Shown here piece after piece: positions 14,200 through 22,187 of a stretch of 32,821 nt of DNA. The translations under genes and the position numbers were made by a program. The stretch spans positions 1 to 32,821 of the forward strand of contig JAIRYV010000063.1 in assembly GCA_031267685.1 (NCBI GenBank), given 5' to 3'. Position 1 is the stretch's first letter. Each line of letters opens with the position of its first letter. The DNA comes from Treponema sp. (GTDB taxonomy: Bacteria; Spirochaetota; Spirochaetia; Treponematales; Breznakiellaceae). The notes under the pieces are model-generated. The model made no database searches and was not told the DNA's origin. It was given only the letters and a program-made list of their open reading frames with translations.

Positions 14200-15530
14200 C
14201 AGCGATGTATGATGTAACCGTCATCGGCGGAGGTCCAGCTGGGATTGCCGCCGCTATTGCAGCAGATAAATCAGGGGCGCGAGTGCTGCTCATTGAACGA
14301 GAAGCCCGTCTGGGCGGTATTCTCAAACAGTGCATCCATGACGGATTCGGTCTCCTACGCTTTCAAGAAAAACTGAGCGGCCCTGAATACGCATACCGTT
14401 TTATCCACACGTTACAGCAGACCCGTGTTGAAGTGCATACACTTAGTTTCGTAACTCATATCAACGCCCTGAGCAAAACAGAGGATGATCAGCCCCTGAG
14501 CAGCAATAGCAAAGGCACAACTGGGTTTGTTGTTACCATCACCTCAGCAAAAGGCATGGAAAAAATTGCTACCCAAACGCTGATCTTTTCCACTGGATGC
14601 CGGGAACGTACAGCGCGACAGGTGGCTATTCACGGCACACGCCCAGCAGGTGTTCTTACCGCAGGTTCAGCGCAATACTACACGAACATTCTGGGGCAGC
14701 TTCCCTGCCGTCGCTGCGTTATTCTGGGATCCGGCGACATTGGACTTATCATGGCGCGGCGCCTACACCTCGAAGGCGCGGAAGTTCTCGGCGTATACGA
14801 GGCAAAACCCACTCCATCAGGACTTTCACGGAACATTGCTCAGTGCCTTGACGATTTTGCTATTCCGCTGCACTTGAATAAAACAGTAACGCGGGTCTTT
14901 GGAGATAAGCGACTTGAGGCAGTAGAAATTATGTCCGTGAATGAAGCAATGGAACCTATCGCGCATACAGAAGAACGCATTGCATGTGATGGACTCATCC
15001 TTTCCGTAGGGCTTATCCCTGAAAATGAGTTGGCTGAACGTATCGGTGTACCTTTAAGCCCCCTTACAAAAGGCCCAGTCTGCGATCAATGTAACATGAC
15101 GAGGATTCCCGGTGTGTTTAGTTGCGGTAACGCGCTTCAGGTAAATGACCTGGTAGATTATGTATCGGAAAGCGGAGAGATTGCTGGTCGGGCCGCTGCT
15201 GTTTTTGCAATGGGTAAAGAAGTTCACTCAGCGCCCCGTTACGCTGAACTCTGTCCAAGCAAAGACATTCTAGCGGTAACACCTCAGCTTCTTAATCTTG
15301 ATTCTCTTGAAGACAGAGTTACCGTGTTTTTCCGGGTTCGTGAAGAATGCTCGTCCGTATGCGTCCGTTTTATGCTGGAACATTCCGATAGACAAATCGA
15401 GATTTTTTCGCGGAAATACCCGCACCTTCGCCCGCCAGAAATGGAACGCGTTATACTCAACCTTAAAAACAGTACCTTGAGCGAACATACGCGCATAATG
15501 ATTACTGTAGAGAAAGCTCGCTCCTCATGA
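14196..15530 (+). CDS. NAD(P)/FAD-dependent oxidoreductase partner of GlpA-like protein
   Basis: The 444-aa protein has an N-terminal FAD site (GGGPAG, 11-16, then LIERE), a thioredoxin-reductase-like body, and a second dinucleotide fold with ILGSGDIG (177-184). It resembles the small flavoprotein encoded next to GlpA-like proteins in anaerobes. Its ATG overlaps the stop of the preceding gene (ATGA), which sets the start and implies translational coupling; the same frame is open further upstream but inside the other gene. In many genomes a small DUF1667 protein gene follows this pair; here the 3' side has instead a restriction-modification island, so the third member is missing or elsewhere. 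The gene end overlaps by 29 bases the convergent truncated restriction enzyme frame. Confidence 0.87.
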   Translation: MTAMYDVTVIGGGPAGIAAAIAADKSGARVLLIEREARLGGILKQCIHDGFGLLRFQEKLSGPEYAYRFIHTLQQTRVEVHTLSFVTHINALSKTEDDQPLSSNSKGTTGFVVTITSAKGMEKIATQTLIFSTGCRERTARQVAIHGTRPAGVLTAGSAQYYTNILGQLPCRRCVILGSGDIGLIMARRLHLEGAEVLGVYEAKPTPSGLSRNIAQCLDDFAIPLHLNKTVTRVFGDKRLEAVEIMSVNEAMEPIAHTEERIACDGLILSVGLIPENELAERIGVPLSPLTKGPVCDQCNMTRIPGVFSCGNALQVNDLVDYVSESGEIAGRAAAVFAMGKEVHSAPRYAELCPSKDILAVTPQLLNLDSLEDRVTVFFRVREECSSVCVRFMLEHSDRQIEIFSRKYPHLRPPEMERVILNLKNSTLSEHTRIMITVEKARSS

Positions 15531-15801
15531 ACAGAAGGAACGTAAGGTTCTGACTGTTTACAACGTTTCGCCAGCCCGAATAAAGGCTTTGCATATCACT
15601 ATAAAACCGTGCTAATTGTTCAACATAAGTAAGATGTGGCATATTGAAATTAGTATGTAGATTATGTATTTTTATATCAACAACATAATAACTTCCAATT
15701 ATATCTTCAAAGGCTAAATCAGCCATTGAACGTTGTGCAAAAGATGTATCTACCTTTACAACTAATTTTTCGGGAAGGTATCTTGAAACATTCTTTTCCA
15801 A
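15502..15801 (-). pseudogene. Truncated restriction endonuclease next to its methyltransferase
   Basis: A 99-codon frame 20 bases after the methyltransferase stop. SMADLAFEDIIGSYYVVDIKIH resembles the PD-(D/E)xK core of a restriction enzyme (acidic residue, then DIK), followed by FNMPHLTYVEQLARFYSD. Similarity stops near 15600, and the frame runs into the 3' end of the convergent oxidoreductase gene. A better start (ATG behind TAGGAG, near 15815) is out of frame with the similar part, so there is probably also a frameshift close to the N-terminus. Most of the C-terminal half is missing, so I call it inactive. Confidence 0.6.
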
Positions 15802-15821
15802 AAACCCCTAAACCGCATCTC

Positions 15822-16820
15822 CTACAGCACAAGGACTATATCTTTTCCATTTGTTTCAGTTTGTGTAATCTTTTTGTTTCCCTTTATCTGTAAATTCAAG
15901 GTATTCCGTTCCCAAAATACCCCATGTAAATAACCTTGAATGTTAGTATCCTTTTCCGCCAATAACAATCTTTTTTCTGCCCAACAACAATATGCTTCAT
16001 TAATTTCAATACCGGTATATGCGCGCCCTAATTTTTTTGCCACAACCGATGTCGTGCCTGAACCCAAAAAGGGGTCAAACACCATTCCCTGTTCGGGACA
16101 ACTTGCCAAAATCAATTTAGCAATGAGCTTTTCAGGTTTCTGTGTAGGATGGTCAGTATTTTCCGGCATTGACCAGTAAGGAATAGAAATATCATCCCAG
16201 AAATTGCTTGGATAGGTTAGCCGGAAATTGCCCGCGATGGTTTCTTCCCAGTCTTTTGGTTTGCCGTTTTCTTTATACGGCGCAATTACCCTGCGCTTTT
16301 GTTTTACCGCATCTACATTGAAATAATAATCATCTGTTTTTGTGCCAAACCAAATATCCTCCGCCGCGTTTTTCCAATTTGCTTTTGCACCTCTGCCCTT
16401 CTCTCGCTGCCATGTTATTCTGTTGCGGATGATAGTAAAATCCCGCATAATTTTATACAAACAAAACGCGCTTTTCCAATCTCCACATAGATAAACAGAA
16501 CCAGTTGGCTTTACTGTTCTTATTATTTTAGGAAACCAACTTTCTAAGTATGCTAAATATGCTTCGTCATTTGTCTTGGAAAATTTTAAGCCATGGAAAT
16601 CCTTGTTTAAATTATAGGGCGGATCAATTATTAACAAATCGACAAATTCAGCGGGCAATAAATCTATAATCTCAAATAAATCTCCACACATTGTTTTATT
16701 GGTTATTTGAGATACGGTCATTTCTTTCTTTTCTGGTAAAAAAAGCCTTTCTTTTAGAGCAGTGTATTCGTTTTCCGCAACTGTTAACGTTCTATTTCGA
16801 GAAGCCCTTTCTTTCATCAT
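15822..16820 (-). CDS. Type II DNA adenine methyltransferase, beta class
   Basis: The 332-aa enzyme transfers a methyl group from AdoMet to adenine (N6). Motif IV is DPPYNL (66-71), the AdoMet-binding DPFLGSGTT is at 249-257, and HPTQKPEKLI (224-233) is the usual beta-class lead-in to it. The gene is AT-rich compared with the oxidoreductases beside it. The cognate restriction enzyme immediately downstream is truncated, leaving an orphan or protective methyltransferase. The start is one of two adjacent ATGs; GAGAG lies a few bases upstream. Recognition site unknown. Confidence 0.9.
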   Translation of the reverse strand: MMKERASRNRTLTVAENEYTALKERLFLPEKKEMTVSQITNKTMCGDLFEIIDLLPAEFVDLLIIDPPYNLNKDFHGLKFSKTNDEAYLAYLESWFPKIIRTVKPTGSVYLCGDWKSAFCLYKIMRDFTIIRNRITWQREKGRGAKANWKNAAEDIWFGTKTDDYYFNVDAVKQKRRVIAPYKENGKPKDWEETIAGNFRLTYPSNFWDDISIPYWSMPENTDHPTQKPEKLIAKLILASCPEQGMVFDPFLGSGTTSVVAKKLGRAYTGIEINEAYCCWAEKRLLLAEKDTNIQGYLHGVFWERNTLNLQIKGNKKITQTETNGKDIVLVL

Positions 16821-16947
16821 AGAGTACTCTCAGAATGATTCTCTATGCGGAAAATAACTGTCTTTTTTGTATGCAGCTTTTCCGCACGTTCTTCCTGTGT
16901 CATTCCCCTTTGCATCCTTACTGTTTTTAGAATTACACATAGAATTC

Positions 16948-17571
16948 TTACTTGGAAAAAACAACAGTGCCGCATAAATCACTTAATGGGACATACGATA
17001 CATTATGTTCTTCCGAAAACCTTTGAACCGCTTCTTTTGCACCATATAATTTGCCGTTATAATCGTGAACAAATATATAACCGCCTTTCTCAAGTCGTGC
17101 ATAAAAATATAAAAGACCCTGATATATCGGCTCAAATAAATCTGCATCTATGCTTACAAAGGCGAATGTCTCTTCTATATGTTCTGCTGTTTCAGGAAAC
17201 CAACCTTTTTGAACAATACAGTTTTCAGGATATTTCATTTTCTTTAATACTAAACCTACACTGCTATTGGTAAAATCATTTTCATTCGCATTGTTATTCA
17301 GTTTTCTTTCTATATCAACATCCCTCTTGTCAAAACCATTAAAAGTATCAAAAAGATATAATGTTTTATCGGGAAAATGACTGTTTATCCTCTTTGCAAA
17401 ATCTCCCTTATAAACGCCAAGTTCTGCTACGCAGCCCCTTACCTTTTTACCGTTAATTTCTTCGGCAACTAATGCCAACATTTGATACCTGACAATATCA
17501 TTTGTAGCGAATATCTTTATAAACCAAGCAATAAATATTCCCCTTATAATTCGCACTATCGCATTAACCAT
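16948..17571 (-). CDS. TylF/MycF-family O-methyltransferase
   Basis: The 207-aa protein belongs to the macrocin-O-methyltransferase-like family that methylates hydroxyls, usually on sugars. The AdoMet motif is VAELGVYKGDFAKRI (48-62), followed by LYLFDTFNGFDKRD, and the metal-binding SIDADLFEP (140-148) with VHDYNG downstream. The start at 17571 is fixed by AAAGGAG seven bases upstream; a GTG two codons earlier sits too close to it. The N-terminus is hydrophobic (residues 5-22) and may touch the membrane. It is AT-rich and isolated from any glycan cluster, lying in the same accessory zone as the methyltransferase above. Possibly acquired by transfer; substrate unknown. Confidence 0.85.
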   Translation of the reverse strand: MVNAIVRIIRGIFIAWFIKIFATNDIVRYQMLALVAEEINGKKVRGCVAELGVYKGDFAKRINSHFPDKTLYLFDTFNGFDKRDVDIERKLNNNANENDFTNSSVGLVLKKMKYPENCIVQKGWFPETAEHIEETFAFVSIDADLFEPIYQGLLYFYARLEKGGYIFVHDYNGKLYGAKEAVQRFSEEHNVSYVPLSDLCGTVVFSK

Positions 17572-17720
17572 TTCCACACTCCTTTAGATACTTTACACGA
17601 CATCCGTACCACGTTAGTTCCTTACAAACAAGTGTCGGAGTTCCACGCCGCAACATAAACGGCTTCAGTCTGAAACTGCATTGAGACAAACAACGCACTT
17701 GCCACAGTACGCAACAGGGT

Positions 17721-17800
17721 TAATCATTCCCTGTGCGTACCCGGCAAAGGCGTTGTCAGTGGCTTTGTCTGGTGTATGACACACAATCAGGGAATGATTA
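17721..17800. repeat. 13-bp inverted repeat at the end of the hypothetical gene
   Basis: TAATCATTCCCTG (17721-17733) and CAGGGAATGATTA (17788-17800) are perfect inverted copies with 54 bases between. One arm overlaps the last codons and stop of the gene at 17787-18455. The loop contains a near copy (GTGTATGACAC, 17772-17782) of the palindrome from the first 6.5 kb. The rest of 17578-17786 holds nothing else I can identify. Confidence 0.6.
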
Positions 17801-18455
17801 TGCTTTGTATCCCAGACCAAGGCCCCTTTCCACCAGTGCTGGTTTCCCAGCGCATTATGAAAGAAGCACGTTTCCCGATGTCCGCACCTTGAAAAGCATG
17901 TTCCCAAGGCGAAGCTGTGTTGACTTCACTGCGCGTAAACTCTTCAGCGTCTACTGGTATAGCATCAGTGATCGACCGGATCGTATAGCGGACTTCAACA
18001 CCATGATACCCGCCTTTTCCCCGGTGAGAACTGTTCGCAATCCTATAGGTACAGCAGACTATGTGCGCCACCGCATCAATCTTGATGCTAAAGTCCACAT
18101 GATCAGTCGGGACTGGCTGTGGTGTGTGGATGCGGTCGTGAATCGGTATGCCATACCGTTCCCGCACTTCATCAGTCATAGCAGGATGTACCTGGAGCCG
18201 GGCAACATAGCCTCGTGCGAGGATAAGCAGCGCGTTTTTTGCTCTGTTTTTGGCTATGGTATCTAGCTTACTACGAGCAGGAGTTTGACATGTCTCATAC
18301 GCTGACTTAAACGTGCCTAACGCAGTCGTAAACGTGGCAGTCTCATCCTGAGACAAGCCATATGTCACACCGGTACTTGTACAATTCGCACTGAAATTTT
18401 CAATCCATAAAAGAAAGTCCGCTTCAGTAGCTCCCATGTAAGGCTTTCCACTCAT
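17787..18455 (-). CDS. Conserved hypothetical protein of gut spirochaetes and related anaerobes
   Basis: A 222-aa protein with no catalytic motif I recognise. The N-terminal half is mainly helical (MGATEADFLLWIENF, FKSAYETCQTPARSKLDTIAKNR), then a linker with HPAMTDEVRERYGIPIHD, and a C-terminal beta-rich domain ending in GKGPWSGIQSIIIP, which has the look of a fibronectin-III-like fold. By recall such proteins occur in termite-gut treponemes and Bacteroidetes. No signal peptide is seen. Initiation is clear: GGAGTGATAG before the ATG and a strong promoter at 18487-18515. Likely expressed; function unknown. Confidence 0.7.
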   Translation of the reverse strand: MSGKPYMGATEADFLLWIENFSANCTSTGVTYGLSQDETATFTTALGTFKSAYETCQTPARSKLDTIAKNRAKNALLILARGYVARLQVHPAMTDEVRERYGIPIHDRIHTPQPVPTDHVDFSIKIDAVAHIVCCTYRIANSSHRGKGGYHGVEVRYTIRSITDAIPVDAEEFTRSEVNTASPWEHAFQGADIGKRASFIMRWETSTGGKGPWSGIQSIIIP

Positions 18456-18486
18456 TCTATCACTCCATCATAATTAGTATGATATA

Positions 18487-18515
18487 AGTATAATACACTT
18501 TATCAAATGTGTCAA
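18487..18515 (-). promoter_or_regulatory. Strong promoter of the hypothetical gene
   Basis: On the minus strand TTGACA (18510-18515), 17 bases, TATACT (18487-18492), giving a leader of about 25 bases that contains the GGAG ribosome binding site. Close to sigma-70 consensus. Confidence 0.7.
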
Positions 18516-18551
18516 GGTTTTGCAAAGAAAAAACAAAAATTTTCTTTGGCA

Positions 18552-18719
18552 GATCAACATGTTTTGCTGGCAGATCAAAGTAATCTGCCGGCAGATCAAC
18601 ATGTTTTGCCAGCAGATCAAAGTAATCTGCCGGAATATTACTTTGATCTGCTGGCAGATCAACATGTTTTGCTGGCGCATCACTTTAATATTCCGGCAGA
18701 TTAAAGTGATGCGCCGGAT
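18552..18719. repeat. 21-bp tandem array forming long hairpins (8 units)
   Basis: Eight contiguous 21-base units. Units 1, 3 and 6 contain ATCAACATGTTTTGC; units 2 and 4 contain GATCAAAGTAATCTGCCGG; unit 5 is an inverted copy of that word, and units 7 and 8 are inverted copies of each other. This creates two large hairpins, each with a 10-base loop: an 18-bp perfect stem (18609-18626 with 18637-18654) and a 16-bp perfect stem (18674-18689 with 18700-18715). The AACATGTTT core links it to the array at 6508. Confidence 0.9.
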
Positions 18720-18720
18720 C

Positions 18721-19284
18721 ATAAGATCAAGACTTACGGCGTACAGATACAATGAAATCGAGCTGAAAGAGAAAATACTGCAAAACAAAAGTACTAGCAA
18801 AGGCTAGAGGCTGAAGAATGAGTTTATTAAAGCCCTTGATCTGGCATACAAAGAGGCCAGGAGGAAGGTATTGACGGAGAACCGAGAATGGATGACGTCC
18901 CTAAGCAAGATGAAGTGGGGCTATCTGGCAAATAGGTTCAGAAAGAGGGATGATCGACCGAAGAAGAAGGCATCAAACTTATAGAAAGTGCAGATATGTG
19001 TCAAGGTATTGACAACAGTCTGGCGTGAATAGGGGAAACTGTGCGGCAAACTGCTGATACCGATGGTCCGCTCAATGATTGAGCTGATGGAGCCTGAGAA
19101 AAGATACAAGATAGGGGCGGCGCTTCGGGACACACTGAAGAGAATATGCCTTGCGGAGGCGAACCTGTTGCTTAAACACGAAAGGAAAGCACTTGAGACC
19201 GAGCGGGAAGATGGGCGATAGTGGAAGGTGTCCGAGCAAGCGCTGAAGGCGTTGTGTGAGTGGCTTTTAGAAACGCTTGACTGA
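18721..19284 (+). pseudogene. Long frame of unknown protein interrupted only by four TAG codons
   Basis: One frame runs from the array to TGA at 19282-19284 (188 codons) with no TAA or internal TGA but four TAG codons (18805, 18982, 19030, 19219). The translation is charged and helical, for example NEFIKALDLAYKEARRKVLT, SMIELMEPEKRYKIGAALRD and CLAEANLLLKHERKALETE, like a genuine protein rather than random sequence. I do not recognise the family. Simplest reading: a gene decayed by CAG-to-TAG type mutations. The alternative is amber recoding, as in some phages. No ribosome binding site or clear start is visible because the front merges into the array. The interval 19285-19416 only leads to the next gene. 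Confidence 0.45.
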
Positions 19285-19416
19285 TTGTGGCTGAGGTTTG
19301 GTTCTTAGGTAAGAGGCTGCTTTCAGCTATAAAAGTGAGTAGGTAAGACGAACTATTGCCTTTCATTACATTGGTAACTATATTTCTTATAAAAATTGAG
19401 GAGAAAGGATTATTTT

Positions 19417-22104
19417 ATGCAAAGATTTTTTAAGCATCCTTGGATTGTAGTGGCGGTTATAGGCGCTATCACCGTGTTTTTTGCCACACAACTGCCACGG
19501 GCGGAATTGGACAACAACAACTACCGGTTTGTTCCGGAGGGTGACCCTGCGCGCCTTGTGTCAGCAGAGATCGATGATACGTTTGGAAGTTCTCTGGCTA
19601 TCATCGTGGGGCTTGAGCGGGAGTATGGAACGGTGTTTGAGCCGGAGTTTCTTGAGCGGCTCAGGGAATATGTCGAGCGTATGGAAGAAATTGAGATTAC
19701 CGGTACGATCAATTCCCTTATGACAACGGATTACATCACTGCAGACGGCGAAGGTATCTCGGTAGTGAATCTTGTACCTGATGACTTTACGGGAACGCCG
19801 GAAGAGATCACGGAATTGCGTAGAAAGCTGCGTTCATGGGATATGTATGAGCGCGCACTATTTTCCGATGACTTTAGCGCAACGCAAGTACTCATTCCGC
19901 TGGAGATCGACAGCCAAGAAGCGGGGAATCAGGAAGTGCAGGCTGTTTTTTATACAGTGCGCAACACGGCAAAAGACCTGTTTGAGGGTATGGCGACGGT
20001 GTATACTGCTGGCTTGCCAGTGATCAGTTCTGAGATCAATGAATCGGTGAAGACGGACCTTATGTATCTCATTCCGTTGGTCGTAATCGTGGTGTTGGTG
20101 GTACTGTTTTTGTCGTTTCGCAGTTTTACGGCACTTTCCTTGCCGCTCATCACCGTGCTTGTGGCAGTGATCTGGTCTATTGGGGCTATGCCGCTGTTTG
20201 GCGTCAAGCTTTCGATAGTTTCGACTGTGCTGCCCGTGATTCTTGTGGCAGTGGGAAGCGCGTATGGCATCCATGTTGTTACGCACTATATAGGAGATTT
20301 AGCTGTGCGAGGCGCGGGAGGTAAAGACCTTTCGGACGCGGAACATCGTGAGCTGGTATTTACGCTTTTACGGAAGATTGGCAAACCGGTTATGCTTGCG
20401 GCGCTCACGACCTTTGCTGGTTTCTTTTCGTTTTGTTTTACGGCAGTGGCGCCCATTCGGGAGTTTGGTTACTTTGCCAGCTTTGGAGTTGTCGCCAGTT
20501 TTATGGTAGCTATTACGCTGATACCGGCGCTGCTCATCATTCGGGGGCCAAAACACCTGATCACGTCGCGAAAGAACGAAGATGTAAGGGACCCTTTGAG
20601 CGATGCTATAGCTGATGGCTTTATGGGTGTGGCGAGGAAGAAACGCTTTGTACTGGCTTTTACTGGTGTTGTGATGGCGTTCTCTCTCTATGGTGTATCA
20701 AAGATCATTATTGATAATGTGTTCATTGAATATTTCAAGCCAAGTACTGAAGTGCGGCGGTCTGATGTTTTTATCCGGGAGAAGTTTGGCGGTACCAAAG
20801 TGGTGAATGTTGTGGTTGAGGCGGAGGATTCGGCGACCTTGCTTATGCCCGAAGTTTTGAGTGCGATTGATGGTATGAAGGCATATCTTGAGGAGCGTGT
20901 TCCGAATGTGGGTAAGATCATTGGATTTACAGATATGGTGAAACGAACAAACCAAGTGTTTAACGCGGATGAGTCGCCTGAAGGGATTGCGCCTGTGGTT
21001 GATCTTTGGTTGAGCGATGAAGAGGGAACGGATGTGTTTGGCTTTGGTTTTGGCTTTGCGGATGAGGCTGATAGCTTTGGTTTTGGCTTTGTGGATGAGG
21101 CTGAGGACGAGGGCGGGGGTGTTGCGGGGGCGGTAGCCCCTGCTGAGGGGGGGAGCGGAGAACGCGACAGCGTTTGGAGCGAGGGGGGAGACTTCCCCCT
21201 TCATGATTCTTCTCTTGATCTTGCTTTGCTTGACCGGGCAGCGGCTTTACCTGGCATGAGTGCAGCGGATTTGGTATGGGAGATGAAGAAGTTGGTGAAT
21301 TATGAGGGGGCAGCCTACTATGAGATTCCGGCGGACGTGGCGCGTTATGGCAAAACGGACAGTGCGGAACTGTCGATGCTTGTATCAAATTATCTTGTGC
21401 TACTTTCGGGTAACATCAATGATTATGCGAACGATTCGCTGGAGCCGACGGCGATCAAAACGACGATACAATTGAGGACTACTGGCGATGCGGACACGAA
21501 GGCGGTTATAGCGCGGATTCAGTCGTATATTGACGCGAAGTTTCCCAAGACAGTGAAGGTGAGCATTGGCGGGCCTGCGTTGGTGGAGAGTGCCTTGAGT
21601 GGGCTTGTGGTGGAGTCTCAGATCATATCGGTGGCGATTTCGGTGGTGATGGTGTTTATCATCATTGCTGTTTCGAACAAGTCGTTGATTGCGGGTTTGA
21701 TAGGGAGTTTGCCGCTGCTTATTTCGATTTTGATCAACTTTGCGGTGATGGGTTTTCTGGGGATAAAGCTGAATCTTGGAACGTCGCTGGTGGCGAGTGT
21801 TTCGGTGGGCATTGGAATTGATTACACGATTCACTTTATTGATGCGTACAAGCGGGAGTATCGTGCTTTGGATGGAGGCGGGGACTTTTTGCGTCGTGCG
21901 TTTGCGGTATCAGGTAAGGCGATCATCATCAATGCGGTTTCGGTTGGTGCGGGTTTTGCAGTGCTTGCCTTGTCTCAGTTTGTGATTTTGTCTGATTTTG
22001 GATTGCTTATTGCCCTTACGATGTTTACGAGTGCTTTGATCAGTCTCACGGTTATACCGGCGCTGCTTTTGGTGATCAAACCGCGCTTTGTTAAGGGGGT
22101 GTAA
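19417..22104 (+). CDS. RND-superfamily (MMPL-type) exporter
   Basis: The 895-aa integral membrane protein has the two-fold RND layout: one N-terminal helix (about 8-27), a periplasmic domain, five or so helices from ~214 (LMYLIPLVVIVVLVVLFLSF) including VGSAYGIHVVTH, then a second periplasmic domain and a C-terminal helix bundle with SVGIGIDYTIHFIDAYKREY. It should export lipid-like or hydrophobic compounds using an ion gradient; the substrate is unknown. The start is ATG 19417 behind GGAGAAAGGA. Odd: in the second periplasmic loop there is an aromatic-glycine stretch (VFGFGFGFADEA..., from ~540), then a GC-rich in-frame insertion (~565-594). No membrane-fusion partner is adjacent, as usual for MMPL-type proteins. 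Confidence 0.9.
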   Translation: MQRFFKHPWIVVAVIGAITVFFATQLPRAELDNNNYRFVPEGDPARLVSAEIDDTFGSSLAIIVGLEREYGTVFEPEFLERLREYVERMEEIEITGTINSLMTTDYITADGEGISVVNLVPDDFTGTPEEITELRRKLRSWDMYERALFSDDFSATQVLIPLEIDSQEAGNQEVQAVFYTVRNTAKDLFEGMATVYTAGLPVISSEINESVKTDLMYLIPLVVIVVLVVLFLSFRSFTALSLPLITVLVAVIWSIGAMPLFGVKLSIVSTVLPVILVAVGSAYGIHVVTHYIGDLAVRGAGGKDLSDAEHRELVFTLLRKIGKPVMLAALTTFAGFFSFCFTAVAPIREFGYFASFGVVASFMVAITLIPALLIIRGPKHLITSRKNEDVRDPLSDAIADGFMGVARKKRFVLAFTGVVMAFSLYGVSKIIIDNVFIEYFKPSTEVRRSDVFIREKFGGTKVVNVVVEAEDSATLLMPEVLSAIDGMKAYLEERVPNVGKIIGFTDMVKRTNQVFNADESPEGIAPVVDLWLSDEEGTDVFGFGFGFADEADSFGFGFVDEAEDEGGGVAGAVAPAEGGSGERDSVWSEGGDFPLHDSSLDLALLDRAAALPGMSAADLVWEMKKLVNYEGAAYYEIPADVARYGKTDSAELSMLVSNYLVLLSGNINDYANDSLEPTAIKTTIQLRTTGDADTKAVIARIQSYIDAKFPKTVKVSIGGPALVESALSGLVVESQIISVAISVVMVFIIIAVSNKSLIAGLIGSLPLLISILINFAVMGFLGIKLNLGTSLVASVSVGIGIDYTIHFIDAYKREYRALDGGGDFLRRAFAVSGKAIIINAVSVGAGFAVLALSQFVILSDFGLLIALTMFTSALISLTVIPALLLVIKPRFVKGV
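21111..21200. repeat. GC-rich palindromic element inserted in frame in the exporter gene
   Basis: A ~90-base G-rich block translating to Gly/Ala/Glu/Ser-rich sequence unlike the rest of the exporter. It contains several small inverted pairs: GGGGC/GCCCC around 21126-21140, AACGC/GCGTT around 21160-21174, and GGGGGA/TTCCCCC around 21184-21199. Composition and frame-preserving insertion recall coding palindromic elements known from other bacteria. Boundaries are approximate. Confidence 0.5.
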
Positions 22105-22139
22105 GCGTTGAGTTTTTGGACGCGATGGGGTAGTATGTT

Positions 22140-22187
22140 CTCGATGAACTCTGTTGGTCACACACTTTTTGTGATCAGTTCATCGAG
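22140..22187. terminator. Hairpin between convergent exporter gene and ispG
   Basis: CTCGATGAACT (22140-22150) pairs perfectly with AGTTCATCGAG (22177-22187), and an inner imperfect pair (GTCACA/TGTGAT) surrounds a T-run of five. It lies 36 bases after the exporter stop and overlaps the last codons of convergent ispG, so it may serve as a terminator for both sides. Confidence 0.5.

Noticed and set aside
18507..18704. Small protein made of LADQHVL-type heptads from the 18552 array
   Set aside because: The periodic peptide is a consequence of the 21-base unit, and equivalent open frames exist in another plus frame and on the minus strand. No ribosome binding site.
20698..21204. 168-codon minus-strand frame and neighbouring Pro/His/Gln-rich frames under the exporter
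   Set aside because: These are reverse complements of the exporter's FGFGFG and G-rich segments, with no initiation signal.
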